Counted from the stretch's first letter, positions 53,108-62,453 are shown. The stretch is DNA of 64,000 nt from Streptomyces sp. PCS3-D2 (GCF_000612545.2 NZ_CP097800.1:6106501-6170500); one strand, 5' to 3'. Program-made: numbers and translations. The notes: generated from the letters alone by a model not told the origin.

Positions 53108-53113
53108 TAGGCT
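53108..53113 (+). promoter_or_regulatory. -10 element for a leaderless transcript
   Basis: TAGGCT ends 7 nt before ATG 53121; no ribosome site between. Confidence 0.5.
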
Positions 53114-53120
53114 CGGCCCC

Positions 53121-53321
53121 ATGCTGTGGCCGATGTTCGCAATTGCCCTGGGCTTCCTCGGAGTCGCCGTGCTCGCCGTGCTGGCCGTCCGCGTATACGT
53201 GGAGGTGCGCAGGCTCTCCGCGCAGGTCGCGCTGGCCAGCCGCCGGATCACCGCCGCGTCCGCAGACCTGGAGCGGGAGGCGCTGGGGCTGGCGCGGGCG
53301 GGCGCCGACGCGCGGCCGTGA
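53121..53321 (+). CDS. Small membrane protein upstream of tatA
   Basis: 66 residues: one N-terminal TM helix (about residues 4-25, LWPMFAIALGFLGVAVLAVLA) and a helical, charged C-terminal half (VEVRRLSAQVALASRRITAAS) facing the cytoplasm. It resembles the small membrane proteins next to tatA in streptomycetes. No known function. ATG 53121 has a -10 box 7 nt upstream, so it is likely leaderless. Sequence codon use is normal for the genome. Confidence 0.65.
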   Translation: MLWPMFAIALGFLGVAVLAVLAVRVYVEVRRLSAQVALASRRITAASADLEREALGLARAGADARP

Positions 53322-53490
53322 CGCACGCGACAGCCGTGTGACCGGGGGATTGACAACCGGCCAGGACGCAAGACCCGGTATGCCGGGGGATTGCCGGGCG
53401 TTAACCCCCTGGGGTTACGATCCTCGGTAGAGACAGTCCCATGGCGCCCGTGCCGGTGTGCTGTGAACCTCGGAGAAAAGGAAGATACCT

Positions 53491-53784
53491 ATGTTCGGCA
53501 ACCTCAGGGGTTGGGAAATCTTCATCATTCTCGGAGTCGTCATCCTGCTGTTCGGCGCCAAGAAGCTCCCCGACATGGCTCGCTCCCTCGGCAAGTCGGC
53601 CCGCATCCTCAAGAGCGAGGCCAAGGCCATGAAGAAGGACGGCGAGGCCGACGACGCGGCCGCCGCTCCCGCCGCGGACCAGTCCGCCCAGCAGCCGGTC
53701 GCCCCGCGCACCATCCAGGCCGCGCCCGGTGACGTCACCAGCTCCCGGCCGGTCAGCGAGCCGAACCGCACCGCCCAGGGCTGA
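53491..53784 (+). CDS. tatA: Twin-arginine translocase subunit TatA
   Basis: 97 residues. One TM helix ([18 protein letters not shown]) starts right after the short N-terminus MFGNLRGWE and is followed by the amphipathic helix [17 protein letters not shown], the TatA/E family layout. A long Ala/Pro-rich tail follows. Oligomers form the pore of the Tat system, which exports folded proteins. Start ATG 53491 with GAAAAGGAAG upstream. tatC follows after 47 bp. Confidence 0.95.
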   Translation: MFGNLRGWEIFIILGVVILLFGAKKLPDMARSLGKSARILKSEAKAMKKDGEADDAAAAPAADQSAQQPVAPRTIQAAPGDVTSSRPVSEPNRTAQG

Positions 53785-53831
53785 GGGACGCCCTTCACGC
53801 CAGTCATCTGCAACGAGACAAGGGACGTGGG

Positions 53832-54797
53832 TTGCTCAAGTCTGCCCGCAAGCAGGGGAAACAAGAACGAAAGGCAAAGGACGCCGAAGGGCGCATGCCT
53901 CTCGTCGAGCACCTGCGCGAACTGCGTAACCGCCTGCTGAAGTCGGTCCTGGCGATCCTCGTGATCACGATCGTCGCTGCCTTCTTCTACCGGGAGATCA
54001 TCAACTTCCTGTTGAAGCCGATGCTGGACTCCGTCGGCTGCACCAACGGTGTGGTGACCCAGCGCAACGGACGCCCCTGCGCCGACATGACCGTGAACGG
54101 CCTGATCTCGGCGTTCTCGATCGCCCTGAAGGTCTCGCTGATGGCCGGTGTGGTGCTCTCCGCCCCGGTGTGGCTGTACCAGCTGTGGGCGTTCGCCGCG
54201 CCCGGTCTGCACAGCCACGAGAAGAAGTACGCGCGCAGCTTCGTGGCGGTCGGCGCACCCCTGTTCCTGGCCGGCGCCGTCCTCGCGTACAAGATCCTCC
54301 CGCAGACCGCGACGATCATGCTTGAGTTCACGCCCGACCACGCGCGCAACCTGCTCCCGGTCGACGACTACCTCGACCTGGTCACCCGCATGGTGATCGT
54401 CTTCGGCCTGGCCTTCGAGCTGCCGCTGCTGCTGATCCTGCTGAACTTCACCGGTGTGCTCACCGGCAAGCGGCTGGCCGGCTGGTGGCGGGGCATGGTC
54501 CTGGGCATCACGATCTTCGCCGCCTTCGCGACGCCCACCGGCGACCCGCCGACCATGCTCGCACTGGCCCTGCCCATCGTGGCCCTCTACTTCGCGGCCG
54601 TGGGCCTCTGCCTCCTCAACGACCGCAGGCGCCGCCGCAACGACCCCGACGCCGGACTGAGCGACGACGAGGCCTCCCAGCTGGACCTGACCCCGGCGCC
54701 CATCGGTGAGATGGATCCGGTGCCGGCCCCCGCGGCGCTGCCCGGACAGGCGGACGGCGGACGCCGGCGGATCAACGGCTACGACGACGCCACCTGA
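53832..54797 (+). CDS. tatC: Twin-arginine translocase subunit TatC
   Basis: 321 residues from TTG 53832 (after AAGGGACGTGGG); ATG 53895 is an alternative that would start just at MPLVEHLRELRNRLLKS, the conserved TatC N-terminus. Six TM segments. The RNRLLKS region and an acidic first periplasmic loop fit TatC, and the cytoplasmic C-terminal tail (LSDDEASQLDLTPAPIGEMD) is long and disordered. TatC receives the twin-arginine signal peptide of preproteins. Gene forms an operon with tatA. Confidence 0.94.
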   Translation: MLKSARKQGKQERKAKDAEGRMPLVEHLRELRNRLLKSVLAILVITIVAAFFYREIINFLLKPMLDSVGCTNGVVTQRNGRPCADMTVNGLISAFSIALKVSLMAGVVLSAPVWLYQLWAFAAPGLHSHEKKYARSFVAVGAPLFLAGAVLAYKILPQTATIMLEFTPDHARNLLPVDDYLDLVTRMVIVFGLAFELPLLLILLNFTGVLTGKRLAGWWRGMVLGITIFAAFATPTGDPPTMLALALPIVALYFAAVGLCLLNDRRRRRNDPDAGLSDDEASQLDLTPAPIGEMDPVPAPAALPGQADGGRRRINGYDDAT

Positions 54798-54939
54798 CGC
54801 GAAGGCCCCGCGCGCGCCCCGGCCCGGGAACGGGCTCCGGCGCCTTCCCGGTGACCGCCGGGGGCGTGCGCGGGGGTCCGGCTCCTCCCACAAATGATCG
54901 CGACTGTTGTCGGACCCGGCGGGTAGGCTCGACAACAAG

Positions 54940-57780
54940 ATGACCGAAGAACTCTCACCCGCCGAGCGGTACGCCGCTGCCCGGATCCGCGCCGCCGAAG
55001 AAGCCACCGCCCTGGCCCCCTTCCGCGAGATGTACGACTTCGACCTGGACGCGTACCAGGTGGAGGCATGCAAGGCGCTGGAGGCCGGCAAGGGCGTCCT
55101 CGTCGCCGCCCCGACCGGCTCGGGCAAGACCATTGTCGGCGAGTTCGCCGTGCACCTGGCCCTCGCGCAGGGCCGCAAGTGCTTCTACACGACGCCGATC
55201 AAGGCGCTCTCGAACCAGAAGTACGCCGATCTCGTCAAGCGCTACGGCGCCGACAAGGTGGGCCTGCTGACGGGCGACAACAGCGTCAACTCCGAAGCGC
55301 CGGTGGTCGTGATGACCACCGAGGTGCTCCGCAACATGCTCTACGCGGGCTCGCAGTCGCTGCTCGGCCTCGGCCACGTCGTGATGGACGAGGTCCACTA
55401 CCTCTCCGACCGGTTCCGCGGAGCCGTCTGGGAGGAAGTGATCATCCACCTCCCCGCATCGGTCACCCTGGTCTCCCTGTCGGCGACCGTGTCCAACGCC
55501 GAGGAGTTCGGCGACTGGCTGGACACCGTGCGCGGGGACACCGAGGTGATCGTCTCGGAGGAGCGGCCCGTCCCGCTGTGGCAGCACGTCATGGCCGGCC
55601 GCCGGATCTACGACCTCTTCGAGGAGGAGTCCGACCACGGCGGCCGCGGCTCCGCGCGCCGCGAGGTCAACCCCGACCTGCTGCGCATGGCGCGCGAGGA
55701 GAACAGCCGCACCTACAACCCCAAGGACCGGCGGCGCGGCAAGATGGTCCGCGAGGCGGACCGCGAGCGCGAGCGGCGCTCCCGCGGCCGGATCTGGACC
55801 CCCTCCCGTCCCGAGGTCATCGCCCGCCTGGACAACGACGGGCTGCTGCCCGCCATCAACTTCATCTTCAGCCGGGCCGGCTGCGAGGCGGCCGTCCAGC
55901 AGTGCCTGTACGCGGGCCTGCGCCTCAACGACGAGTCCGCGCGGCTGAAGGTCCGCGAGCTGGTCGAGGCACGCACGGCCGCCATCCCCACCGAGGACCT
56001 CCACGTCCTGGGCTACTACGAGTGGCTCGAAGGCCTGGAGCGGGGCATCGCCGCGCACCACGCGGGCATGCTGCCCACCTTCAAGGAGGTCGTCGAGGAG
56101 CTCTTCGTCCGCGGCCTGGTGAAGGCCGTCTTCGCCACGGAGACCCTGGCGCTGGGCATCAACATGCCCGCGCGCACGGTGATCCTGGAGAAGCTGGTCA
56201 AGTGGAACGGCGAGCAGCACGCCGACATCACCCCCGGCGAGTACACCCAGCTGACCGGCCGGGCCGGTCGGCGCGGCATCGACGTCGAGGGGCACGCGGT
56301 CGTGCTCTGGCAGCGGGGCATGGACCCGGCCGGGCTCGCCGGACTCGCGGGCACCCGCACGTATCCGCTGCGCTCCAGCTTCAAGCCCTCGTACAACATG
56401 GCCGTCAACCTGGTGAGCCAGTTCGGGCGGCACCGCTCGCGCGAGCTGCTGGAGACCTCCTTCGCGCAGTTCCAGGCGGACCGCTCCGTCGTCGGGATCT
56501 CCCGGCAGGTGCAGCGCAACGAGGAGGGCCTGGCCGGCTACCGCGAGGGCATGACCTGCCACCTGGGGAACTTCGAGGAGTACGCGCAGCTGCGCCGCGA
56601 CCTCAAGGACCGTGAGACGGAGCTGGCCAAGCAGGGCGCGGCCCAGCGACGGGTGCAGGCGGCCAGTTCGCTGGAGAAGCTCAAGCCGGGCGACATCATC
56701 CACGTTCCGACGGGCAAGTTCGCCGGCCTCGCCCTGGTCCTGGACCCGGGCGTGCCGGCCGGACGGGTCCACGGGCACCGCGGTCACGAGTACGCCGAGG
56801 GCCCGCGCCCGCTGGTGCTCACCGCGGAGCGCCAGGTCAAGCGGCTCGCCGCGATCGACTTCCCGGTCCCGGTCGAGGCGCTGGACCGGATGCGGATCCC
56901 CAAGACCTTCAACGCGCGCTCGCCGCAGTCCCGTCGGGACCTCGCCTCCCAGCTGCGGAGCAAGGCCGGGCACATCACCCCGGAGCGGCGCTCCCGCGGC
57001 AGGGCGGCGGCCGCCGACGACCGCGAGATCGCCCGGCTGCGCAGCGAGCTGCGGGCGCACCCCTGCCACGGCTGCGACGAGCGCGAGGACCACGCCCGCT
57101 GGGCGGAGCGCTACCACCGGCTCCAGCGGGACACCCACCAGCTGGAGCGGCGGATCGAGGGCCGGACCAACACCATTGCCCGCACCTTCGACCGGATCCA
57201 CGCGCTGCTGACCGAGCTGGACTACCTGCGTGAGGACGAGGTCACCGTGCACGGCAAGCGGCTCGCCCGGCTGTACGGGGAGCTCGACCTGCTGGCCTCC
57301 GAATGCCTGCGCGCCAGGATCTGGGAGGGTCTGAGCCCGGCGGAACTGGCCGCCTGCGTCTCGGCGTTGGTCTTCGAGGCCCGGCAGTCCGACGACGCGG
57401 TCGCGCCGAAGGTTCCCGGTGGCGCGGCGAAGGTGGCGCTCGGTGAGATGGTCCGCATCTGGGGCCGGCTGGACGCGCTGGAGGAGGAACACCGCATCAA
57501 CCAGGCGGAGGGCGTGGGCCAACGCGAGCCGGACCTCGGCTTCGCATGGGCGGCATACCAGTGGGCCTCCGACAAGAGCCTGGACGAGGTGCTCCGCGAG
57601 GCCGAGATGCCCGCCGGTGACTTCGTGCGCTGGTGCAAGCAGGTCATCGACGTGCTCGGGCAGATCGCGGCGGCCGCCCCCTCGGCCCATGGCGACAGCG
57701 GAAGTACGGTCGCGAAGAACGCCCGCAAGGCCGTGGACGCGCTCCTGCGGGGGGTCGTGGCCTACAGCTCGGTCGGTTAG
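54940..57780 (+). CDS. SKI2-like DEAD/DEAH-box RNA helicase (HelY type)
   Basis: 946 residues from ATG 54940. Walker A VLVAAPTGSGKTIVGEF, Walker B VVMDEVHYLSD (DEVH box), motif III LVSLSATVSN, motif VI QLTGRAGRRGIDVEG. SKI2/Mtr4-like features continue in the C-terminal domain, with a DSHCT-type region in about the last 200 residues. The mycobacterial homolog is HelY. It should unwind RNA, perhaps in RNA turnover. The C-terminal half is rich in Arg. Start is chosen by family length and by the TAGGCT box about 10 nt before (54924-54929). It is convergent with the RluA gene. Confidence 0.93.
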   Translation: MTEELSPAERYAAARIRAAEEATALAPFREMYDFDLDAYQVEACKALEAGKGVLVAAPTGSGKTIVGEFAVHLALAQGRKCFYTTPIKALSNQKYADLVKRYGADKVGLLTGDNSVNSEAPVVVMTTEVLRNMLYAGSQSLLGLGHVVMDEVHYLSDRFRGAVWEEVIIHLPASVTLVSLSATVSNAEEFGDWLDTVRGDTEVIVSEERPVPLWQHVMAGRRIYDLFEEESDHGGRGSARREVNPDLLRMAREENSRTYNPKDRRRGKMVREADRERERRSRGRIWTPSRPEVIARLDNDGLLPAINFIFSRAGCEAAVQQCLYAGLRLNDESARLKVRELVEARTAAIPTEDLHVLGYYEWLEGLERGIAAHHAGMLPTFKEVVEELFVRGLVKAVFATETLALGINMPARTVILEKLVKWNGEQHADITPGEYTQLTGRAGRRGIDVEGHAVVLWQRGMDPAGLAGLAGTRTYPLRSSFKPSYNMAVNLVSQFGRHRSRELLETSFAQFQADRSVVGISRQVQRNEEGLAGYREGMTCHLGNFEEYAQLRRDLKDRETELAKQGAAQRRVQAASSLEKLKPGDIIHVPTGKFAGLALVLDPGVPAGRVHGHRGHEYAEGPRPLVLTAERQVKRLAAIDFPVPVEALDRMRIPKTFNARSPQSRRDLASQLRSKAGHITPERRSRGRAAAADDREIARLRSELRAHPCHGCDEREDHARWAERYHRLQRDTHQLERRIEGRTNTIARTFDRIHALLTELDYLREDEVTVHGKRLARLYGELDLLASECLRARIWEGLSPAELAACVSALVFEARQSDDAVAPKVPGGAAKVALGEMVRIWGRLDALEEEHRINQAEGVGQREPDLGFAWAAYQWASDKSLDEVLREAEMPAGDFVRWCKQVIDVLGQIAAAAPSAHGDSGSTVAKNARKAVDALLRGVVAYSSVG

Positions 57781-57829
57781 TGGGTCCCGGTGCCGGGCGT
57801 TGTGGGCCGGTGGGCTTGGGCAGCACGCC

Positions 57830-58786
57830 CTAGCCGCCGGTGTCCCAGCCGGGGTGGTCGTGCCAGGCCCGGAGGGTGCGGGTGCTCTCGAAGCGGTGGG
57901 CGGCTCCGGTCACCGGGTCGGTGAACGCCAGCACCCGGGCCAGGAGTTGAAGGGGTCGGCGGTAGTCGTCCGGAGCCGGGTCGGTCACCTCCGGGTACAC
58001 CGGATCGCCCAGGATGGGCAGGCCCAGGCTGTTCATGTGCACCCGCAGCTGGTGGGTGCGGCCGGTGTGCGGGGTGAGCCGGTAGCGGCCCAGGGCGCCG
58101 CGGACGTCGACGAGCTCGATGAGGCTCTCGGCGTTGGGCGGGCCGGGGACCTCGGTCGCCGCGATCACCCCGCGGAGCTTCTCGATGCGGCTGCGGACGG
58201 TGCGCGGGAAGGCGAGCGCCGGGTCGTGGTGCGCGACGGCCTCGTACTCCTTGTGGACCTCGCGCCGCTGGAAGAGCAGCTGGTAGGCGCCGCGGTCCTC
58301 GGGGCGGACGCTGAACATCACCAGACCGGCGGTGAGCCGGTCCAGGCGGTGCGCGGGGCTGAGGTCGGGCAGGGCGAGCTCCTCGCGCAGCCTGGCCAGG
58401 GCGGTCTCGGTGATGTGGCTGCCGCGCGGGGTGGTCGCCAGGAAGTGTGGTTTGTCCACGACGAGGAGGTGCTCGTCCCGGTGGACCACGCCGACCGCGA
58501 ACGGCACCCTGGGTTCCGCCTCCATGTCGCGGTGGAACCACAGGTAGCGGCCGGGCTCGTACGGGTCCCCGGCGCACAGCACCTGCCCGTCGGCGCCCAG
58601 TACCCGGCCCGCGGCCAGCAGCCGCGCCATGGACTCCGCGCCGCGGGTGCCGGCGTAGCGGGCGGTGAGGTAGCTGCCGAGGTCCGGCCAGCTCCGGTCC
58701 GGGTCGGGCGGCAGCCGGAGCCTGACCGGGTCGATACCGGCCTGCTGGGGAAGGGGCGAGGGGGGTGCCTGGGTTCTGCGTCTCAT
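57830..58786 (-). CDS. RluA-family pseudouridine synthase
   Basis: 318 residues. An N-terminal S4-like segment is short or absent; the catalytic domain has HRLDRLTAGLVMFSV with catalytic Asp (HRLDRxTxG), the KEYEAVAHHDP loop, and the RYRLTPHTGRTHQLRVHMNSLG motif typical of RluA. It converts uridines in rRNA or tRNA into pseudouridine; the target is not known. ATG 58786 has a TAGCCT box 8 nt upstream and no ribosome site, so it is likely leaderless. It lies 50 bp from the stop of the helicase gene. Confidence 0.9.
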   Translation of the reverse strand: MRRRTQAPPSPLPQQAGIDPVRLRLPPDPDRSWPDLGSYLTARYAGTRGAESMARLLAAGRVLGADGQVLCAGDPYEPGRYLWFHRDMEAEPRVPFAVGVVHRDEHLLVVDKPHFLATTPRGSHITETALARLREELALPDLSPAHRLDRLTAGLVMFSVRPEDRGAYQLLFQRREVHKEYEAVAHHDPALAFPRTVRSRIEKLRGVIAATEVPGPPNAESLIELVDVRGALGRYRLTPHTGRTHQLRVHMNSLGLPILGDPVYPEVTDPAPDDYRRPLQLLARVLAFTDPVTGAAHRFESTRTLRAWHDHPGWDTGG

Positions 58787-58794
58787 CGGAGGAC

Positions 58795-58800
58795 AGGCTA
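58795..58800 (-). promoter_or_regulatory. -10 element for a leaderless transcript
   Basis: TAGCCT on the minus strand, ending 8 nt before the ATG of the RluA-family gene and lying just downstream of the serine hydrolase stop codon. Confidence 0.4.
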
Positions 58801-58805
58801 TGCGG

Positions 58806-60341
58806 CTACTGCCGGGTGAAGGTGCCCAGGTGGTTGGCGTCGAGGTACTCGACGCGGAGCGTGCCGTCCCCGAAGGTCACCCCGGTACGGCCGACGGCGT
58901 TCTCGCCCGTGGTCACGAAGCTGAAGGTGTCGCCGTCGTAGTGGGTCAGCGGGAACCGCAGGGGCTTCGGGCCGAGGGCGAGGGTGAGGGCGCCGTCGTC
59001 GTCTGCCGTCACGGTGGCCCTGCCGTAGTACGGGTTGTCGTAGGTGCCGGTGTACGCGGCGCTGTCGCGGGCCGGCTTCGCACCGGCGGGCGGGTGGGCG
59101 TAGTCGGTGGCGGACCGGCCCGCGGCGTCCATCTGCGCGTACAGGGATCCGGCGAGCGCCAGCCAGTCGGCGGTGGCCTTGCCGTGCTCGGCGAAGTCGA
59201 AGAAGTCCAGGGCGACGGCGTCGGCCAGGCCCACGGGGGCGCCGTTGGTGAGGACGACGATGCCGAGCCGCTCCAGCGGGAGCATGGTCACGTTGGTGTT
59301 CGCGCCGAGTTCGAAGGCGCCGGAGTGGCTCAGGCGCAGTCGTCCCGCGTCGTCGTACGAGACGTTCCAGCCGAGGCCGTAGAAGCCGGTGCGGGCGGTG
59401 GGGGTCGAGGGCGGATTCGAGACGATCGCGGGCACGTGGGTGCGGGCGAGCGCATCGGCGGGGATGATCCGCTTGCCGTCCAGGGTGCCGTCGGCGAGCT
59501 GGAGCCGCAGCCAGCGGGACATGTCGCGGGCGGTGGAGCTGACACCGCCGGCCGGGGCCTGGGCGTCCGGGTCGCGTACGTAGCGGGGGCTCCAGGTGCC
59601 GTCGGGGTCCTCGACGTGGGTGGCGGCGCGGTCGGGGGCGTTGGCGAAGGCGGAGAACTCGGTGCTGGTGTCCCCCATGCCGGCGGGCTTGAAGAGGGTG
59701 TCGTCGGCGAGCTTCTGCCAGCTGGTGCCCTTGGCCCGGGCGACCGCCTCGGCGGCGGCCGTGAAGCCGAAGTTGGTGTAGGCGTAGCTCGCGCGGAAGG
59801 GGGTGAGCGGTTCCAGGCGCAGGTGGTCGAGGATGTACGACTGGTCGTAGCCGAGGTCTTCGAGAAGGTCGCCGGCGTGGTCGGGCAGGCCGCTGCGGTG
59901 GGAGAACAGATCGGCGGTGGTGACGTGCCCGGTCACCCAAGGGTCCTTCAGGGAGAAGCCGGGCAGGGAGGCGTGGCGGTCCCACCCGTCGGGGTCGGCG
60001 AGGGCGCCGGCGACGACGGTGGAGGAGACGGGCTTGGAGAGCGAGGCGAGCTGGAAGACGGTGTCGGGGCCGACGGTGGCGCTCTCGCCGGTGCGGCGGA
60101 CGCCGAAGCCCTTGAGGTGGACGACCTTGTCGTCGTGGACGACGGCCACCGCGACGCCGGGGACACCGGTGCGGCGCATCAGGTCCGTGACCGTGCCGTC
60201 GAGGCGGGCGACGGCCGCGTCGACGGCGGCGTCCGTGAGCTGAGGGCGGGGAGCGGGGGGCGGGCTCGGTGCGGCCGTGGCCGCCGTGGCGGTGAGGAGG
60301 GCCGCGGCCCCTGCCGCTCCGAGAGCGCGGAGCGTACGCAT
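58806..60341 (-). CDS. Beta-lactamase-class serine hydrolase, secreted
   Basis: 511 residues from ATG 60341, with GGGAGA 8 nt upstream. Signal peptide MRTLRALGAAGAAALLTATAATA. Class C/DD-peptidase fold: the SxxK motif SLSK (QLASLSKPVSS), YTN (SYAYTNFGF) and HSG (RLSHSGAFELG) in place of KTG. A C-terminal lipocalin-like domain (about 420-511) with AYTGTYDNPYYGRATV is typical of esterases and D-aminopeptidases in this family. Likely an exported esterase or peptidase. Upstream is an in-frame extension lacking a signal, so the start here is preferred. Confidence 0.88.
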   Translation of the reverse strand: MRTLRALGAAGAAALLTATAATAAPSPPPAPRPQLTDAAVDAAVARLDGTVTDLMRRTGVPGVAVAVVHDDKVVHLKGFGVRRTGESATVGPDTVFQLASLSKPVSSTVVAGALADPDGWDRHASLPGFSLKDPWVTGHVTTADLFSHRSGLPDHAGDLLEDLGYDQSYILDHLRLEPLTPFRASYAYTNFGFTAAAEAVARAKGTSWQKLADDTLFKPAGMGDTSTEFSAFANAPDRAATHVEDPDGTWSPRYVRDPDAQAPAGGVSSTARDMSRWLRLQLADGTLDGKRIIPADALARTHVPAIVSNPPSTPTARTGFYGLGWNVSYDDAGRLRLSHSGAFELGANTNVTMLPLERLGIVVLTNGAPVGLADAVALDFFDFAEHGKATADWLALAGSLYAQMDAAGRSATDYAHPPAGAKPARDSAAYTGTYDNPYYGRATVTADDDGALTLALGPKPLRFPLTHYDGDTFSFVTTGENAVGRTGVTFGDGTLRVEYLDANHLGTFTRQ

Positions 60342-60465
60342 ACGAGCATTCTCCCGCGGTACGCCTCGTCGCGCGCGCCGCGGCTCCGGGGGAGAGGGCG
60401 GGGTGGGGCTCCGCCGCGAGGAGGCTGCCTCGCGCCCCGCACCCCGGACTCCGCCCCGGAGAGGG

Positions 60466-61305
60466 TCAGGCCGCCGCGCGGTGTTCCTGTTCGGCTTCGA
60501 CCGTGGCGTTCCAGTCGCGCTTGATCGCGCGCCAGCCCTCGTCCGTCTCGCCCAGGCGCCAGTAGCCCGAGATCGACAGGCGTTCGCGTGCGATGCCGCG
60601 CTCCAGGCGGAGGTGGCGGCGCAGGTCCTTGACGAAGCCGGCCTCGCCGTGGACGAAGGCGTGGACGTCCGGGGAGGGGAACTCCAGCGCCTGGACGGCC
60701 TCGACCAGGGCCTCGCCGACCGGGCGGTCACCGCGGTGGAGCCAGACCGGGGTGATGCCGTCGGGGGTGGCCACCTTCAGCTCGTCCTGCGGGCCGTCGA
60801 TCTCCACGAAGGCGCGGACGTCCGCGCCCGCGGGCATCCGCTCCATCGCCGCGGCGATCGCCGGCAGCGCGCTCTCGTCGCCGATCAGGAGGTGCCAGTC
60901 GGCCGCCGGGTCCGGGGCGTAGGCGCCGCCGGGGCCGAGGAAGCGCACGAGCTCGCCCGGCTGGGCCCGAGCCGCCCAGGGGCCGGCCAGGCCCTCGTCG
61001 CCGTGGACGACGAAGTCGAGCGTCAGCTCCAGGTGCGCCGGGTCCCAGTTGCGCACGGTGTAGGCGCGCTGGCGCGGCCACTGGGCCCGCGGAAAGTCGC
61101 CGCGGATGCGTTCCAGGTCCCAGGGCGCGGGGTAAGTGACACCCTCGGGAGCGAAAAGGAGTTTCACGTAGTGGTCGGTGTACTCGCCCGCACCGAAGTC
61201 GGCCAGCCCCTCACCGCCCAGCACGATCCGCACCATGTGCGGCGAAAGCCGCTCGGTGCGTACGACAACGGCGGTGCCGACGGTGCGGCCGCGTCCTTCT
61301 GCCAC
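60466..61305 (-). CDS. Siderophore-interacting protein (ferric-siderophore reductase)
   Basis: 279 residues from GTG 61305, with AGGGGAG 5 nt upstream; ATG 61326 is an alternative lying 2 nt from the iron-box region. SIP family: FAD-binding beta-barrel (VVVRTERLSPHMVRIVLGG and RAYTVRNWDPAHLELTLDFVVHG with the R-x-Y-T motif), then the NAD(P)H-binding domain with DESALPAIAAAMERM. It reduces ferric siderophores to release iron in the cytoplasm. An iron box lies directly upstream. It stands alone, with no siderophore transporter genes next to it. Confidence 0.92.
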   Translation of the reverse strand: MAEGRGRTVGTAVVVRTERLSPHMVRIVLGGEGLADFGAGEYTDHYVKLLFAPEGVTYPAPWDLERIRGDFPRAQWPRQRAYTVRNWDPAHLELTLDFVVHGDEGLAGPWAARAQPGELVRFLGPGGAYAPDPAADWHLLIGDESALPAIAAAMERMPAGADVRAFVEIDGPQDELKVATPDGITPVWLHRGDRPVGEALVEAVQALEFPSPDVHAFVHGEAGFVKDLRRHLRLERGIARERLSISGYWRLGETDEGWRAIKRDWNATVEAEQEHRAAA

Positions 61306-61328
61306 GGTGACTCCCCTGACTCCCATGA

Positions 61329-61348
61329 AACTTAGCCTTACCTAAGTT
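61329..61348 (-). promoter_or_regulatory. Iron box (DmdR/IdeR-type operator)
   Basis: Inverted repeat AACTTAG-N6-CTAAGTT; on the minus strand the core reads TTAGGTAAGGCTAA, close to the TTAGGTTAGGCTAACCTAA consensus of actinobacterial iron-dependent repressors. It sits 24 nt upstream of the chosen start. In iron-replete cells DmdR would repress the gene. Confidence 0.8.
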
Positions 61349-61354
61349 AGCACC

Positions 61355-62278
61355 TCAGCGGCGCAGGGCGCCGCCCAGGCGGGACACAGCACCGCCCAAT
61401 CCCCACCGATGGGCTAGTGCGTCGACCAGCTCGGGCTGCGCCGGGACGGCCGGAAGTGCGGCGTCGAACTGCGGAAGCGGCACGTCGGAGGCCACCTTGA
61501 CCACCTTCGGTGCCACCGCCAGGTACGGCCGGGACTCGTCCAGCCGCCTGCGCTGGGCGGGCGTCAGCTTCGACTTCGGGTCGTCGACCGCCGCGATGAT
61601 CCCGGCCAGGTCGCCGTAGGCGTCGAGCAGTTTCGCCGCCGTCTTCTCGCCGATGCCGGGGACGCCGGGCAGACCGTCGCTCGGGTCGCCGCGCAGCAGG
61701 GCGAGGTCCGCGTAACCGGGGCCGTCCACCCCGTACTTCTCCCGCAGCCACGCCTCGTCCGTCAGCTGTAGGGTGCCCACTCCCTTGAGCGGGTACAGCA
61801 CCCGCCGCTGCCGGGCGTCGTCCACGAGCTGGTACAGGTCCCGGTCGCCCGTGACGATGTCGACCGGTCCCGTCGCGCGGGCGGTGAGCGTCCCGATCAC
61901 GTCGTCCGCCTCGTACCCGGCGACGCCGACCCGGGCGATGCCGAAGGCGTCCAGCGCCGCTTCGATGATCGGCACCTGCGGGGCGAGCGTGTCCGGAGTC
62001 TCCTCCACGTCGGGGCCCGTCGCGGTCTCGACGGCGACGCGGTGGGCTTTGTACGAGGGGATCAGCTCCACCCGCCAGTGCGGCCGCCAGTCCGCGTCCA
62101 TGCACGCCACCAGGTCGTCCGGCTGGTGGTCCTGGACCAGCCGGGCGATGAAGTCGAGGAGCCCGCGCACGGCGTTGACCGGGGTGCCGTCGGGGGCCTT
62201 CACGGAGTCCGGTACGCCGAAGTAGGCGCGGTAGTAGAGGGAGGCGGTGTCCAGGAGCATCAGGCGTCGTGTCGTCAC
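61355..62278 (-). CDS. Stand-alone 5'-3' exonuclease (FEN-like, PolA N-terminal type)
   Basis: 307 residues from GTG 62278. N-terminal MLLDTASLYYRAYFG and the acidic cluster YEADDVIGTL and VTGDRDLYQLV bind metal ions. The helix-3-turn/H2TH region contains GDPSDGLPGVPGIGEKTAAKLL. It is the 5' nuclease half of DNA polymerase I on its own (no polymerase), a common second copy in actinobacteria that can process flaps and Okazaki RNA. C-terminal region ends RLGGALRR. No strong ribosome site, perhaps leaderless. It is divergent from the XRE regulator, with about 214 bp between starts. Confidence 0.92.
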   Translation of the reverse strand: MTTRRLMLLDTASLYYRAYFGVPDSVKAPDGTPVNAVRGLLDFIARLVQDHQPDDLVACMDADWRPHWRVELIPSYKAHRVAVETATGPDVEETPDTLAPQVPIIEAALDAFGIARVGVAGYEADDVIGTLTARATGPVDIVTGDRDLYQLVDDARQRRVLYPLKGVGTLQLTDEAWLREKYGVDGPGYADLALLRGDPSDGLPGVPGIGEKTAAKLLDAYGDLAGIIAAVDDPKSKLTPAQRRRLDESRPYLAVAPKVVKVASDVPLPQFDAALPAVPAQPELVDALAHRWGLGGAVSRLGGALRR

Positions 62279-62430
62279 GGGAACGATGATGCCGCAAGCG
62301 GCTTCGCCGCCGTCCCGGCCGCAGGGGCGGCGGCCGGGACGCTCCGGCGGGCTCCCGGCCCACCCCGAGGCGCCACGCACGGTGAGCGGACGAGTACGAG
62401 AAGGTCCGTGCGGGCGAAACCGGAGCCGGT

Positions 62431-62453
62431 TGCTGCGTAAGGTGCTTACAGCA
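62431..62453 (+). promoter_or_regulatory. Inverted repeat upstream of the XRE-cupin gene
   Basis: GTAAG-GTG-CTTAC (62437-62449) flanked by TGCTG/AGCA. It lies 43 nt upstream of the ATG and could be an operator for self-regulation. Confidence 0.4.
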
